Assembly (NCBI GenBank): GCA_019637755.1
Contig: JAHBVC010000001.1
Coordinates: 496,001 to 560,000, forward strand
Direction: 5' to 3'
Source of the DNA: Anaerolineales bacterium
GTDB lineage: Bacteria; Chloroflexota; Anaerolineae; Anaerolineales; UBA11579
Length of the DNA stretch: 64,000 nucleotides
This document shows positions 43,194 through 52,636 of the stretch, piece by piece; within the stretch, counting starts at the first letter, position 1, and every line of letters starts with the position of its first letter. Below the pieces are notes generated by a model. The model made no database searches. It was not told where the DNA came from and saw nothing but the letters and a program-made list of their open reading frames with translations. Both the position numbers and the translations under genes were made by a program.

Positions 43194-43880
43194 TTAGCTA
43201 GCCGCTTCGGCGGCCGGGGTTGCCGGTGACGGGGCGGCAGCAGCAGGCGCGGCCGCGGGTTTCTTGCTGGTTTCTTGCTTGATCAATTCGTAATCGCGCG
43301 GGTCAACAATGTCTGGCCCAAGCATCGGCACCGGAATGGCATCGATGTCTTCTTTGCCATACCAGCGCACGGTGGTGATGGATTCGGAGTCGATCTTCTC
43401 TTGCAGCTTCATCAAGCCATGCAGCAAGGCCTGCGGGGTCGGCGGGCAGCCGGGCACATATACATCCACGGGGATGTATTGGTCAACGCCCGAGACTACG
43501 TTGTAGCCTTCTTTGAAGGGGCCGCCGCCGGAGGCGCAGGCGCCCATGGCGAGCACGTATTTGGGTTCAGGCATCTGGTTATACAGACGCACGATCTGCG
43601 GGATCATCTTCTTGGTGACGGTGCCGGAGACGATCATCAGATCCGATTGGCGCGGGCTGGGGCGCATCACTTCCATACCGAAGCGCGCCAAGTCGTAGCG
43701 ACTGGCGGCGGTACAAATCATCTCAATGGCGCAGCAGGCCAAGCCGAACATCATCGGCCACACGGAGTAACGGCGGCCCATGTTCCAGATCTTGTCCAGC
43801 GTGGTCACGGCGACGCTTTGGCGCAGCTCGGGCGGCACCTCGTAGCCGGCGCTGTTGACGGTGGGGGTTGTGTCAGTCAT
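43194..43880 (-). CDS. nuoB: NADH-quinone oxidoreductase subunit B
   Basis: 228 aa. Ligands for the terminal cluster N2 are present: tandem Cys49-Cys50 (GLACCAIEM), Cys115 (GACASGGG) and Cys145 ([10 protein letters not shown]). The last 28 residues are an Ala/Pro-rich tail absent from typical NuoB. nuoA, nuoH and the other subunits are not in the window. Confidence 0.95.
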   Translation of the reverse strand: MTDTTPTVNSAGYEVPPELRQSVAVTTLDKIWNMGRRYSVWPMMFGLACCAIEMICTAASRYDLARFGMEVMRPSPRQSDLMIVSGTVTKKMIPQIVRLYNQMPEPKYVLAMGACASGGGPFKEGYNVVSGVDQYIPVDVYVPGCPPTPQALLHGLMKLQEKIDSESITTVRWYGKEDIDAIPVPMLGPDIVDPRDYELIKQETSKKPAAAPAAAAPSPATPAAEAAS

Positions 43881-43929
43881 CTACGTTCATCTCCACGATC
43901 GGTTGTGGGCCATACGGCCCGCCCGGCGC

Positions 43930-44142
43930 TCACACCGGGTTGATCTCTTCGAACCATTCCTGGTAGATAGCCGCCAGGATCTCATCGTTGGCCAGCTCAG
44001 GGTCATCTGCAAAACCCGGCAGCGCCACCACCCGTTGAAACAACTCCCCCAGCGACAACGCATCCAGCGTTTCGTGGGGATAGTGGGCTTTCAACGCCAA
44101 AACCACCTCATAGATGGCGTCCCAATACAGTGCCTGGGCCAT
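43930..44142 (-). CDS. iscX: IscX-like Fe-S assembly protein
   Basis: 70 aa, close to the 66 aa of E. coli IscX. The C-terminal half (LPGFADDPELANDEILAAIYQEWFEE) follows the IscX pattern of acidic patch and NExIL-AI motif. IscX binds IscS and iron and tunes Fe-S cluster synthesis. It is first in the transcript, 49 bp before nuoB. Own TTGACT-16-TATAAT promoter; no strong ribosome-binding site. Confidence 0.78.
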   Translation of the reverse strand: MAQALYWDAIYEVVLALKAHYPHETLDALSLGELFQRVVALPGFADDPELANDEILAAIYQEWFEEINPV

Positions 44143-44167
44143 AGCTTACGATTGTTCTTTCGTTCAC

Positions 44168-44223
44168 ATTATACATGGTTGAACATTTGAGTCAACGCCT
44201 GTGAATAAAGTAAATAATTATTT
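44168..44223. promoter_or_regulatory. Intergenic control region between iscX and the SufR-like gene
   Basis: Minus strand: TTGACT (44195-44190), 16-bp spacer, TATAAT (44173-44168) for iscX-nuo. The promoter spacer carries the inverted repeat GTTGA...TCAAC. On the plus-strand side the perfect 12-bp palindrome AAATAATTATTT (44212-44223) lies just before TAAAAT (44226-44231). Both are candidate sites for the SufR-like regulator. Confidence 0.65.
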
Positions 44224-44274
44224 GGTAAAATTCCGGGGCCGGGAGCACTGAGTACTGCCCGCCGGTCACTTGCC

Positions 44275-44889
44275 ATGCAAGCCACGCGCCAACGCATCCT
44301 CGATTTCCTGTCTGCCCGCGGCAGCGCCACCGCCAAGCAAATGGCGCTGGCCTTCGGCATGAGCAGCCAGAACCTGCGCCACCATCTGGAGATCCTCGAA
44401 CAGCGCCAGCTGATCAGCGCCAGCCAGCCCGCCGGGCGGCGCGGGCGCGGCCGCCCCCAGCGGCTGTATGCGCTGGCCCCCCAGGCCCAGCCAGACGGGC
44501 TGGCGGGGTTGAGCCGCGCCCTGCTGCACGGGCTGCCAGTGGGCGGCAAGGCGGCGGCACGCAGCTTGCGCGCCCTGGCGCAACGCCTGCTCGGCCCCCG
44601 CCGCCCCAGCGGCCACGGTAGCCAGCGCCTGCTGGCGGCGATGCGCCAGTTGGAGCCGCTGGGCTACCGGCCGCGCTGGGAAGCGCGGCCCGAAGGCCCG
44701 CAGGTGGTGCTGGGGCATTGCCCGTTCAGCGCCATCATTGCGCAGCACCCCGAGTTATGCCAGATGGATGCGTACTTGTTGGAAGAATTACTAGATACTC
44801 CACTGGAACAGATCAGCAAACTGCAAACTGGCCCGCAGGGGACGCCGCAGTGTATCTTTCACACGCCAGGTTCGCGTAGCGCCCGTTAA
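44275..44889 (+). CDS. SufR-like Fe-S-sensing transcriptional regulator
   Basis: 204 aa. N-terminal winged helix (about 15-66, KQMALAFGMSSQNLRHHLEILEQRQLI). The C-terminus has Cys149 and Cys162 (GHCPFSAIIAQHPELCQMD) and Cys193 (PQCIFHT). The spacing closely follows the three cysteines that hold the 4Fe-4S cluster in cyanobacterial SufR. It should sense Fe-S status and repress target genes, plausibly the divergent iscX-nuo operon and itself. Confidence 0.82.
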   Translation: MQATRQRILDFLSARGSATAKQMALAFGMSSQNLRHHLEILEQRQLISASQPAGRRGRGRPQRLYALAPQAQPDGLAGLSRALLHGLPVGGKAAARSLRALAQRLLGPRRPSGHGSQRLLAAMRQLEPLGYRPRWEARPEGPQVVLGHCPFSAIIAQHPELCQMDAYLLEELLDTPLEQISKLQTGPQGTPQCIFHTPGSRSAR

Positions 44890-44917
44890 GGTGAACGGCG
44901 CACCAGGTAACACAAAA

Positions 44918-44953
44918 GGGTTCACACAACCACTAAAGTGGTTGTGTGAACCC
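44918..44953. terminator. 16-bp hairpin terminator
   Basis: GGGTTCACACAACCAC-taaa-GTGGTTGTGTGAACCC, perfect. On the minus strand it is followed by TTTT, so it mainly serves the 44978 gene; it also faces the end of the SufR-like gene. Confidence 0.75.
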
Positions 44954-44977
44954 TAAAGGTGCTGCGATCACGCGCGG

Positions 44978-45745
44978 TTACGGGAACAGTTTGAGATTGA
45001 TCCCTACGCCGCTGCTACCGCCACCCACGCCCACTTCCACCAGATTGAGCAGGTTGAGGTTGGCCGGTTCACTGGTGGGCAAGACCACCGGCAGAGTCAC
45101 ATCCAATTGCACCCCTTGCTGGCTGCCGACGCCCACTTGCACGCCGGTATCCAGCGGAGGGACTTGCACATCCAGGCCGAGCAGGTCCTCACTGGCCGGG
45201 CTGCCCTGCAACACGCCCAGGTCTACGCAGGCAGCGCTGGTGCACTCGCCTGCCCCGGTCTGCCCGGGCGCACTGGTGGGTTGCGGAGTGCCGCCCAGAT
45301 TCAGGTCTAGGCCCAGCAGCCCGTTGAGGCTGTCGGTAGTGCTCTGGCCCAGTTTGCCCAGGCTCAGGTTCAGCGGAGCAAGCCCGGCGACATTGGATTT
45401 CAGATCCAGGCACAGCAAATTCAACAAACAGGTGCTCGTAGCTCCGGAATCGTTGCCCCCATTCCCGTTGCCGTTCCCATTGCCGTTGCCACTGCCGCCA
45501 TTGTTGTTTGGCGGGGTGTTGGGCGGCACAGGGGGTTCATCCGGCACCACAGGATTGGTGTAGATGATCGAGGTGGGGCCGGATGTGGTGAAGCTGGTGT
45601 TGCCCGCGTTGGGGCCAAAGGAGAGGTCGAAGTAAGGTGAAGTAATGTTCATCCCCAGAGCGTAGGCGCTTCCCAAACACATGGCCGGTATGAGAAGCAG
45701 TGCTACGCCCAAGGCGGCTAAGCGCCCAAAGGTTCCTTGCTGCAT
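44978..45745 (-). CDS. Secreted low-complexity protein
   Basis: 255 aa. Signal peptide (about 1-30, LAALGVALLLIPAMCLGSAYA), a Pro-rich stretch, a Gly-Asn repeat (GNGNGNGNGGN) and a C-terminal half of repeated Leu/Val/Gly phrases (LNLSLGKL, LLGLDLNLGG, VQVGVGSQQGVQLDV). Four cysteines in two pairs. A strong AGGAGG site follows the start choice at 45745. Probably a surface or matrix protein; no family recognised. Confidence 0.72.
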   Translation of the reverse strand: MQQGTFGRLAALGVALLLIPAMCLGSAYALGMNITSPYFDLSFGPNAGNTSFTTSGPTSIIYTNPVVPDEPPVPPNTPPNNNGGSGNGNGNGNGNGGNDSGATSTCLLNLLCLDLKSNVAGLAPLNLSLGKLGQSTTDSLNGLLGLDLNLGGTPQPTSAPGQTGAGECTSAACVDLGVLQGSPASEDLLGLDVQVPPLDTGVQVGVGSQQGVQLDVTLPVVLPTSEPANLNLLNLVEVGVGGGSSGVGINLKLFP

Positions 45746-45938
45746 ATATCCTCCTAACGTGCATTGTCGGCTGCAGCGATGGCCCAATCAGTGTAGCCAA
45801 AAAAGATCCCGGTGTGCTTCACAGCTTTGCAAATAAGCATTTGTAGCGCCTGGGGCGCCGTGCAGCACCCGGTGAATTTAGCCCGCACTCACGCGGGGCA
45901 CGCGGCCCAGGTGGTAGCATGGAGCCTGCATTGCCACT

Positions 45939-47015
45939 ATGCCCACCCTGCTTCGCTGCCTGGCAGCCCTCTCCTTGCTACTGATCAGTGCCGCCCCCGG
46001 GGCCCAACAGGCACCCGCACCCCTGGCCCAAAGCTCCCCCGGGGAAGTGGTGGCCTTGATCAATGCCTACCGTGCCGAATACGGCCTGCCGGCCTATAGT
46101 GAGCACGGATTGCTCTCCCAATTGGCTCAGGGCCAGGCCGATTACCTGGCCTCAACCAGTGGCGCCACCGGCGGCGATATCCACACCGGGCCGGGCGGCA
46201 CACGGCCACGCGATCGTGCCATCGCAGCCGGGTATGGCGGCGGGGCCACCATCTTCGTCTCAGAGATTGCCAAATACGGCATGGGCGAAACGGCCCAAAG
46301 TGCCATCGGCTGGTGGAAGGGTTCGCAGGTGCACAATGACACCATGCTGGCCTCGACCTATGTCGAGATCGGCTGTGGCGTGGCCAACGATGGCACCACG
46401 CGCTATTACTTTGTATGCGTCACTGGCTATAGCGTGGGCGGCAGCAGTGCGGGCACCGGCAGCACGCCAGCCAGCGGGCAAACCAGCCAACAGCCCGCCG
46501 CGCAAGTAATAATCCCGGTGACCAAGGCCGAGCCGCAACCCGACGGCTCGATCCGCCACATTGTGCGCACGGGGCAAACGCTATGGACGCTGGCGGCGGT
46601 GTATGAAGTACCGCTGCAGCAGATCCTCGATTTGAACGGCTTCGCCGAATGGGCGGTGGTGCACCCAGGCGATGAAGTCATCGTGGCGCCGCCAGGCAGC
46701 GCGGCCACTTCGGCCCCCACGCAAGATACCAATAGCACGCCCACGGCCAGCAGCACGCCAGCCGCCACGCGCACGCCGGCGCAAAGCCCCAGCGCGGCCG
46801 CCGATGTAGATGCCACGGTGCAAGCCGCGCTGGCCGAAGCGCAGCAGGTGGTGGCGCAGCAAAACGCGCAAAACCAAAGCAACAGCAGCTTGCAACTGGT
46901 GGTGGGCATCGCGCTGATCTGCATTTTGACAGTCATCGTGGCCAGCTTCTTTATCCAGCGCCCCCCACAAGACAAAGGCCACGACGAGAACGATCCTTTC
47001 GCGCCGCTCAGTTAA
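45939..47015 (+). CDS. CAP-domain protein with LysM and C-terminal membrane anchor
   Basis: 358 aa. Signal peptide (about 1-22), CAP/SCP-like domain (about 34-165; [39 protein letters not shown]), one LysM module (about 205-250; [18 protein letters not shown]), a Ser/Thr/Pro linker and a C-terminal membrane helix (about 318-342). Likely an envelope protein that binds wall glycan with the CAP domain outside. CAP domain function in bacteria is unclear. Confidence 0.88.
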   Translation: MPTLLRCLAALSLLLISAAPGAQQAPAPLAQSSPGEVVALINAYRAEYGLPAYSEHGLLSQLAQGQADYLASTSGATGGDIHTGPGGTRPRDRAIAAGYGGGATIFVSEIAKYGMGETAQSAIGWWKGSQVHNDTMLASTYVEIGCGVANDGTTRYYFVCVTGYSVGGSSAGTGSTPASGQTSQQPAAQVIIPVTKAEPQPDGSIRHIVRTGQTLWTLAAVYEVPLQQILDLNGFAEWAVVHPGDEVIVAPPGSAATSAPTQDTNSTPTASSTPAATRTPAQSPSAAADVDATVQAALAEAQQVVAQQNAQNQSNSSLQLVVGIALICILTVIVASFFIQRPPQDKGHDENDPFAPLS

Positions 47016-47089
47016 TTTGGCAGGCAATTGCGCAATTTTGCCTGGGTAGCGGCCCGATTGAGTGCATACTGATAGAATCCCAGCTTCGT

Positions 47090-47827
47090 ATGCAGCCATC
47101 TGAGGCCACACCCACCACCCGCCGCGCCGCCTTTTGGGCCGGCGCCAAAGACACCTTTCCGCTGCTGGTCGGCGCCCTGCCCTTTGGCCTGATCTACGGC
47201 GCGCTGGGGGTGGCCAGCGGGCTGAGCGCCTGGGCCACCGCGGCGATGTCGCTGATGGTCTTCGCCGGCTCGGCTCAATTTATCGCGGTGAGCCTGGTAG
47301 CCGCGCACACCCCGGTGATCGTGATCGCCCTGACCACCCTGGTGGTCAATGCACGCCACGCGCTGTACGCTGCCACCCTGGCGCCACAGCTCAAAGGGCT
47401 GAGCAGCCGCTGGCTGACCCCGCTAGGCTTCTGGCTTACCGATGAATCCTTCGTGGTGGCGGTAAAAGGGTTTGCCGAACGCCCACAACTAGAAGACCGC
47501 AAGTGGTATCTGCTGGGCAGTGAGCTGGCCATGTACTTGAATTGGTTTGCCGCCACCTGGCTGGGCATCCGCGCTGGCCAGGCGATTGAAGACCCGGCCA
47601 GTTGGGGTATGGATTTTGCCCTGGTGGTGACCTTCATCGGCATGTTGGTGCCGATGCTCAAGGGCAAGCCGGAGTTGCTGGCTGTGCTGGTGGCCGGCAC
47701 CACTGCGGTGCTAGCCAACGGGCTGCCCCACCGCGCCGGGTTGCTGTTGGCGGCGGTGCTGGGTATCCTTACCGGCTTGCTGGCCGAGCAGCACTGGCCG
47801 CGCCCCACGGAGCCGGTGCATGAATGA
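47090..47827 (+). CDS. azlC: AzlC family branched-chain amino acid exporter, large subunit
   Basis: 245 aa with six or so membrane helices and the family motifs [28 protein letters not shown] and [15 protein letters not shown]. With AzlD it exports branched-chain amino acids. Overlaps azlD by 8 bp. A TAGAAT box 11 nt before the ATG leaves room for only a very short leader. Confidence 0.92.
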   Translation: MQPSEATPTTRRAAFWAGAKDTFPLLVGALPFGLIYGALGVASGLSAWATAAMSLMVFAGSAQFIAVSLVAAHTPVIVIALTTLVVNARHALYAATLAPQLKGLSSRWLTPLGFWLTDESFVVAVKGFAERPQLEDRKWYLLGSELAMYLNWFAATWLGIRAGQAIEDPASWGMDFALVVTFIGMLVPMLKGKPELLAVLVAGTTAVLANGLPHRAGLLLAAVLGILTGLLAEQHWPRPTEPVHE

Positions 47828-48134
47828 GCTGTGGTTGCTACTGGGCATGGCCGCCGCCACGATGGCCACGCGCATTCCGGTGCTGATCGCGCTCAGCCGC
47901 CGCAACCTGCCGCCCAACGTGGCCCGCGCCTTGCGCTATGTGCCACCCACCGTGCTGGCGGCGATCATCGTTCCGATCGCGGTGCTGCGCGAGGGGCGCC
48001 TGGCGCTGGCAGCGGATAATGCCACCCTGGCCGCCAGCCTGATCGCCGTCGTGATCTCATGGCGCACCAAGAATTTGCTGGTTACTATTCTGCTAGGCAT
48101 GGCCGCCTTTTTGTTGTGGCGCGCATTCATCTAG
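47820..48134 (+). CDS. azlD: AzlD family branched-chain amino acid exporter, small subunit
   Basis: 104 aa, four membrane helices ([49 protein letters not shown]). Partner of AzlC; the overlapping start implies coupled translation. Confidence 0.9.
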   Translation: MNELWLLLGMAAATMATRIPVLIALSRRNLPPNVARALRYVPPTVLAAIIVPIAVLREGRLALAADNATLAASLIAVVISWRTKNLLVTILLGMAAFLLWRAFI

Positions 48135-48204
48135 CAGCACACGCCGCAGCAGAACATAAAGCAAACCCCAACAGATACAAATTTCATACACGTGGAGGTT
48201 GGTG

Positions 48205-48762
48205 ATGTCAGAGCAACCCAAGCCCGAGGATCTGCAGCACATCAAGCGACGTTTGAGCCAACTGGGCAAGAGCGAGCAATATGTGCTGGAACAAGCCGCC
48301 CGGCGTTTGCACGTGAGCCGTAACATCAATCGTGACCTGCAAACCCAGGTGACGCTGGGCCAGCGCGTGGCCGATAAAATTGCCGCGTTTGGCGGTTCGT
48401 GGCCGTTCGTGATCGGCTTCTTCGTTCTGCTGGTGCTATGGATCGCGCTGAATGGCTTCGTGCTGGCCCAGCGCGGCAGCGCCTTCGATCCTTACCCGTT
48501 TATTCTGCTCAACCTGTTCCTCTCGTCCCTGGCTGCCTTTCAAGCTCCGATCATTCTGATGTCGCAGAACCGCCAGGCGGCGCGTGATCGCTTCACCGCC
48601 GAGCATGACTACCAGGTGAATCTGAAAGCCGAGCTGGAGATCCTTGAGCTGCACGAAAAGATCGATCAGCTGCGCAGCGAACAATGGCAGGCGCTAATCC
48701 AGTTTCAGGAAGAGCAGCTAGCGCTGCTACGCCAACTGGCGCAACAGCACTCGGCCAGCTAG
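48205..48762 (+). CDS. DUF1003 membrane protein
   Basis: 185 aa. Two membrane helices (about 65-87 and 100-120) separated by a short loop (FDPYPFILLNLFLSSLAAFQAPIILMSQNRQ is the family core) and a C-terminal coiled coil (about 125-180). GGAGG ribosome-binding site 6 nt before the ATG; upstream TTG and GTG codons were rejected. Function of the family unknown. Confidence 0.86.
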   Translation: MSEQPKPEDLQHIKRRLSQLGKSEQYVLEQAARRLHVSRNINRDLQTQVTLGQRVADKIAAFGGSWPFVIGFFVLLVLWIALNGFVLAQRGSAFDPYPFILLNLFLSSLAAFQAPIILMSQNRQAARDRFTAEHDYQVNLKAELEILELHEKIDQLRSEQWQALIQFQEEQLALLRQLAQQHSAS

Positions 48763-50268
48763 CTATTCGCTAGCTGGCGCGCTGAGGGCGTAGACCACCC
48801 CCAGCGCATCGCTGAACACCGGCGTCAGCCAACCGCGCCCGGCGAATTCATCGGGCGGCACCAGGCCATACTTATAGTCAAGACTGCCCAGGAACCACAC
48901 CATGTACCCTTGGCGGCCCAAGGGCCAATCACTGGGCTGGCCTGCGCGCGGCACACGGCCCACCGGCTGGCGGGTGTAAAACCACAGCACGGCCTCATTG
49001 TTTGAATACAACTCTGCCTCTTGCAGCGCGTGGGTATTTTGCAAATAGCTCACCAGGGCAGATTGCTGCAATGTAGCCGTGTTGGCCAAATTGAAAATAG
49101 GATCGCCCTCTGCGGCGACGATGCGCAGATATTTTTGCGCGCGATAGCCAGTAAAGAGCAATAAGGCTGCCAACACCAAGCGCGCCAGCAGCAGCCCGCC
49201 CCGCCTGGCCAGCTGGGGCAACGGCTGCAGCGCCACGCCGGCCAGGATCAGCAGGCTGGGCAACAAGATGGCGTGAATGCGATTGAAACCCACGACGCGG
49301 AATTCAAAGTAGCTACTGGTGAACGCCAGCACCAACAAATAGGCCAGCACAAAGGCCAGGTGTGGCAACACCGCCGGCGTACGCACAGCGCTGGCAAAAG
49401 CCGCCCGGCCGTTGCGGCCGGCCAGCCACCACCACAGTGCCACAGCCGCCAGCAGCACGGCAGCGGGCGGGATGAAGCGCAGGATCAGATCGGGCACGAA
49501 CCAGGATACGACCTTCTCCACGGAGAGCATGAGATTGAGCCAAGGCGCAACAAAGGCCCGCGGCCCGAAGGCGGATCCGGTCAGCGCAACATTGCGCCCA
49601 TACACCCAGGCGAGCAAAGGCAGGCTGGCCAGCGCACCAAAGGCGGCGGCTCGCCCAGCGCGGCGCAGCCATGTGCCCCGCGCCGCGGCAAACACCAGCG
49701 CGGCGCCCGCCGCCACCAGGCTCACGCCGACGTAGCGCTCCAATGGCGCCAACGCGGCCAGGCAGCCCAGCAACGCCAGCGTGCGGCGGCGCGGCTGGCG
49801 CAGGGTGGCCTCGCCAGCCAATAAGAAACACAACACCAGCGTGAGAAAAAGCGGATCGCTGGCGATCGTGACCGCCGCGGAGAGCAAGCCCAGGCTGGTA
49901 CATACCAAGAGCGGTGCTACATAGGTATACACACGCGGCCCAAACAAACGCCAGAATAGCCAGCCGCTCAACCCGAGGTTAGCGGCGAACAATACGATAT
50001 TGAGCCAGCCCCCCACTACGAACACATCCAGCCCAGTAAGCCAGTGCAGCCCGGCCAGCACCGCGGGGTAACCCGGCGGCCACTGGGTCATCGGTTCGCG
50101 GTTGTACATATACAAGCCACGGCCAACCACCAGATTCTCGGCAGCCGACATGTACTTGGCCGAATCTTCGCTGACCCCCGCGCCCAGCGGCGCAGTGGCC
50201 AGGTACAGTGCTGCCCCGGCCAGCAGGCTGGCTATGGTTAAGTAGAGAAGAAAACGTCGTCTGGGCAT
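48763..50268 (-). CDS. GT-C type membrane glycosyltransferase-like protein
   Basis: 501 aa, about ten membrane helices. The first outer loop has SEDSAKYMSAAENLVVGRGL with the acidic residues typical of GT-C (GT39/GT83-like) polyprenol-sugar-dependent transferases, and QWPPGYPAVLAGL. The sugar and acceptor are unknown. ATG 50268 was chosen because the upstream extension runs into the glmS terminator hairpin. Stops converge with the DUF1003 gene end to end. Confidence 0.78.
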   Translation of the reverse strand: MPRRRFLLYLTIASLLAGAALYLATAPLGAGVSEDSAKYMSAAENLVVGRGLYMYNREPMTQWPPGYPAVLAGLHWLTGLDVFVVGGWLNIVLFAANLGLSGWLFWRLFGPRVYTYVAPLLVCTSLGLLSAAVTIASDPLFLTLVLCFLLAGEATLRQPRRRTLALLGCLAALAPLERYVGVSLVAAGAALVFAAARGTWLRRAGRAAAFGALASLPLLAWVYGRNVALTGSAFGPRAFVAPWLNLMLSVEKVVSWFVPDLILRFIPPAAVLLAAVALWWWLAGRNGRAAFASAVRTPAVLPHLAFVLAYLLVLAFTSSYFEFRVVGFNRIHAILLPSLLILAGVALQPLPQLARRGGLLLARLVLAALLLFTGYRAQKYLRIVAAEGDPIFNLANTATLQQSALVSYLQNTHALQEAELYSNNEAVLWFYTRQPVGRVPRAGQPSDWPLGRQGYMVWFLGSLDYKYGLVPPDEFAGRGWLTPVFSDALGVVYALSAPASE

Positions 50269-50296
50269 CGTGTTCCCGTCGGGTGGATACAGCAAG

Positions 50297-50320
50297 AAGG
50301 GTGGGCCTTGGCCCACCCTT
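50297..50320 (-). terminator. Hairpin after glmS
   Basis: AAGGGTGGGCC-tt-GGCCCACCCTT, 11-bp stem, 26 bp after the glmS stop on the minus strand; only a short T-rich segment follows. Confidence 0.65.
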
Positions 50321-50345
50321 CGGAACGTGCGCTTGGCGTGGGCGG

Positions 50346-52187
50346 CTATTCCACCGTCACGCTCTTGGCCAGATTGCGCGGCTGGTCAACATCCAAGCCG
50401 CGCAGACTGGCGATGTGATAGGCCAGCATCTGCAGCGGGATGACCGTCACCACCGGCGAGAGCAGCGCCGGGGTCTTGGGCACCCAGAGCACATGATCGG
50501 CCAAGGTGGGAATCAGCTCATCGCCTTCGGTGGCAACCGCCACCACTTTGCCGCCGCGCGCCTTGGCCTGCTCAATCTGGCTGATCATTTTTTCGTACAG
50601 CTCATCTTGCGGGGCCACCACGATCACGGGCATATCTTCATCCACCAGGGCGATCGGACCGTGCTTCATCTCACCGGCCGGGTAACCCTCAGCATGGATG
50701 TAGGAAAGCTCCTTGAGCTTGAGGGCACCTTCATAGGCGGTGGAGACGTTGATCCCGCGCCCCAGATACAGGCAATGGGTAATGTCCTTGAGCGCCTTGG
50801 CCACTTCGAGCACTTCGGCTTCGCGCTGCAAGCAGGCAGAGACCCACTCAGGGATGTGGCTGAGCTCGGCCACCAGGGCACGGCGGGTGTTGTCATCCAG
50901 CGTGCCGCGCAGCTCGCCCAGCAGGATCGCCAGCATGTAGAGATTGACCACCGGGGCGGTATAGGCCTTGGTGGAGGCTACGCCGATCTCCGGCCCGGTC
51001 TGCATCGAGATGTAGCCATCCGCCACGCGCATGGCCTGCGAGCCGATCATGTTGATGTTGGCCCACAGGGTTGCGCCGCGCTTGCGCCCTTCGGCCATCG
51101 CCGCCAGGGTGTCGGCGGTTTCGCCGGACTGGCTGATGGCCAGCACGGCCATTTTGTCGCTCACCAGCGGATCGCGATAGCGGAACTCGGAAGCGATGTC
51201 AAACTCCACCGGGATGCGCGCAATACGCTCGATGTATTTGGCGCCAATTTGCCCGGCGTAGCCCGCCGTGCCACAGGCGATGATCCAGATCTTTTCGAGT
51301 TGCTGCACGAAGGCTTCATTGAGCTTAAGGTCGGGCAGCAGGATGCGGCCGGTTTCAAAATCCACCCGGCCGGAGATTGTGTCGGTGAGCGAGCGCACCT
51401 GCTCGTGAATTTCCTTCTGCATGAAGTGGCGATATTCGCCTTTCTCCGCGGATACCGGATCCCAGAAGATCACATCCACGCTGGGCTGCAAGGTTTCGCC
51501 TTGCAGGTTGCTCAGGCTCATGCCCTGCTGGGTCACCACGGCCATCTGCCCCGATTCGAGGAAGACGACTTCACGCGTGTGTTCGAGGATGGCAGGCAGA
51601 TCGGAGGAGACGAACATCTCGCCCTTGCCAAAGCCCACCACCACACCCCCGGCATTGCCCATGCGCGCCGCCACGATGCGATCGGGCTGGCGGGCGCTGA
51701 AGAGCACGATGCCGTGGTGGCCGCGGATCAGGCGCAACACCTGGCGGGCGGCGTCTTCCAGGTTGCCATCCTTGGCCAGGAAGCGATCGACCAACTGGAC
51801 GATGACCTCGGTATCGGTATCCGATTTGAACTCTACGCCTTCGGCTTCAAGCTCTTCGCGCAACTGCAGGTAATTCTCCACGATGCCGTTATGCACCAGC
51901 ACTACATCCCCCGAGGTGCTGATGTGCGGGTGAGCATTACGCACGTTGGGCTCACCGTGGGTGGCCCAACGCGTGTGGCCAATGCCCAACTGGCCGTGCA
52001 CAGGCTGCGCGGCCACGGTGTTGAACAGGCGCTCCAGCTTGCCCGCATCACGGCGAATTTCGATACGCTCATCCTGCAGTACCGCGATGCCGGCTGAATC
52101 GTAGCCGCGATACTCCAGGCGTTTTAATCCGTTCAAAATGATCGGCGTCGCGTCGCGCGGGCCGATGTAGCCAACAATTCCACACAT
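50346..52187 (-). CDS. glmS: Glucosamine-6-phosphate synthase
   Basis: 613 aa. Makes glucosamine-6-phosphate from fructose-6-phosphate and glutamine, the entry to peptidoglycan precursors. The chosen ATG gives MCGIVGYIG with Cys2 as the N-terminal glutaminase nucleophile; upstream in-frame codons are therefore not used. Two SIS sugar isomerase domains follow (ISQSGETADT; then the second to DQPRNLAKSVTVE at the end). Its leader carries a probable self-cleaving glmS ribozyme. Confidence 0.96.
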   Translation of the reverse strand: MCGIVGYIGPRDATPIILNGLKRLEYRGYDSAGIAVLQDERIEIRRDAGKLERLFNTVAAQPVHGQLGIGHTRWATHGEPNVRNAHPHISTSGDVVLVHNGIVENYLQLREELEAEGVEFKSDTDTEVIVQLVDRFLAKDGNLEDAARQVLRLIRGHHGIVLFSARQPDRIVAARMGNAGGVVVGFGKGEMFVSSDLPAILEHTREVVFLESGQMAVVTQQGMSLSNLQGETLQPSVDVIFWDPVSAEKGEYRHFMQKEIHEQVRSLTDTISGRVDFETGRILLPDLKLNEAFVQQLEKIWIIACGTAGYAGQIGAKYIERIARIPVEFDIASEFRYRDPLVSDKMAVLAISQSGETADTLAAMAEGRKRGATLWANINMIGSQAMRVADGYISMQTGPEIGVASTKAYTAPVVNLYMLAILLGELRGTLDDNTRRALVAELSHIPEWVSACLQREAEVLEVAKALKDITHCLYLGRGINVSTAYEGALKLKELSYIHAEGYPAGEMKHGPIALVDEDMPVIVVAPQDELYEKMISQIEQAKARGGKVVAVATEGDELIPTLADHVLWVPKTPALLSPVVTVIPLQMLAYHIASLRGLDVDQPRNLAKSVTVE

Positions 52188-52269
52188 GTAGACAGAATCC
52201 TCCAACGATTTGGCAAGCCGCTGCTGGCGATTTTGTCTGCCCGGTTACCCGGGCAGCCTTGTAGGCCAG

Positions 52270-52575
52270 CTTTATCTTGGAGGGAAATTCGGGGGCGGGT
52301 CTCCCGGAGTGGCATCCGCTGATCTACGCAAGCTGGTGGTCGGCCGCAGGCCGCCCACTGCGCTTGCTAATGCAGTTTTGGCGAAACCAGCCAAAACTGC
52401 ACCTGTATTCGATTTTCGTAGCCCGTTCGGGGCTACTTATCTTTGCCGTGAAGCAAGGCAAATGCGGTCTTTTGCATTCGCCCGCGCGAGCCAGAGAACG
52501 GTGAAACCGTTCGTGGCTTGCGCAAGAACCAACTCAACCTCGTCACCCGGCTAGGCCGGGCCGTGCGCTATTCCC
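52270..52575 (-). ncRNA. glmS ribozyme-riboswitch (large form)
   Basis: Minus-strand leader of glmS. The motif TAGCGC sits at 52570-52565, with the expected cut between A52569 and G52568. It is followed by hairpin CCCGGC-cta-GCCGGG (52560-52546) and the conserved core GTGACGAGG (52546-52538). Near the 3' end GATCAGCGGATGCC...CTCCGGGAG resembles the second conserved core strand. Between them lie about 190 nt of nested hairpins, much more than in known examples. Glucosamine-6-phosphate would trigger cleavage and lower glmS expression. Ends are approximate. Confidence 0.72.
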
Positions 52576-52630
52576 TCGTAGCTTCTTTTATATGTATGCG
52601 CTAGGCAACCTCAATGACTGAATTGGCAGG

Positions 52631-52636
52631 ATTATA
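52631..52636 (-). promoter_or_regulatory. -10 box of glmS
   Basis: TATAAT on the minus strand, about 62 nt before the ribozyme cleavage site. No good -35 at 17 bp; TTAACA lies 19 bp upstream. Confidence 0.5.

Noticed and set aside
50208-52097. 629-aa + strand frame opposite glmS
   Set aside because: His/Gln/Arg-rich shadow translation of glmS; typical of GC-rich antisense frames.
52210-52554. Open frames on the + strand between glmS and mreB
   Set aside because: They lie opposite the structured glmS leader; no ribosome-binding site and the region is explained as ribozyme.
52206-52620. RNase P RNA or tmRNA in the glmS-mreB gap
   Set aside because: Neither the RNase P core (GAGGAAAGTCC, ACAGAAA) nor a tmRNA tag reading frame and tRNA-like ends is present; the glmS core and the position fit better.
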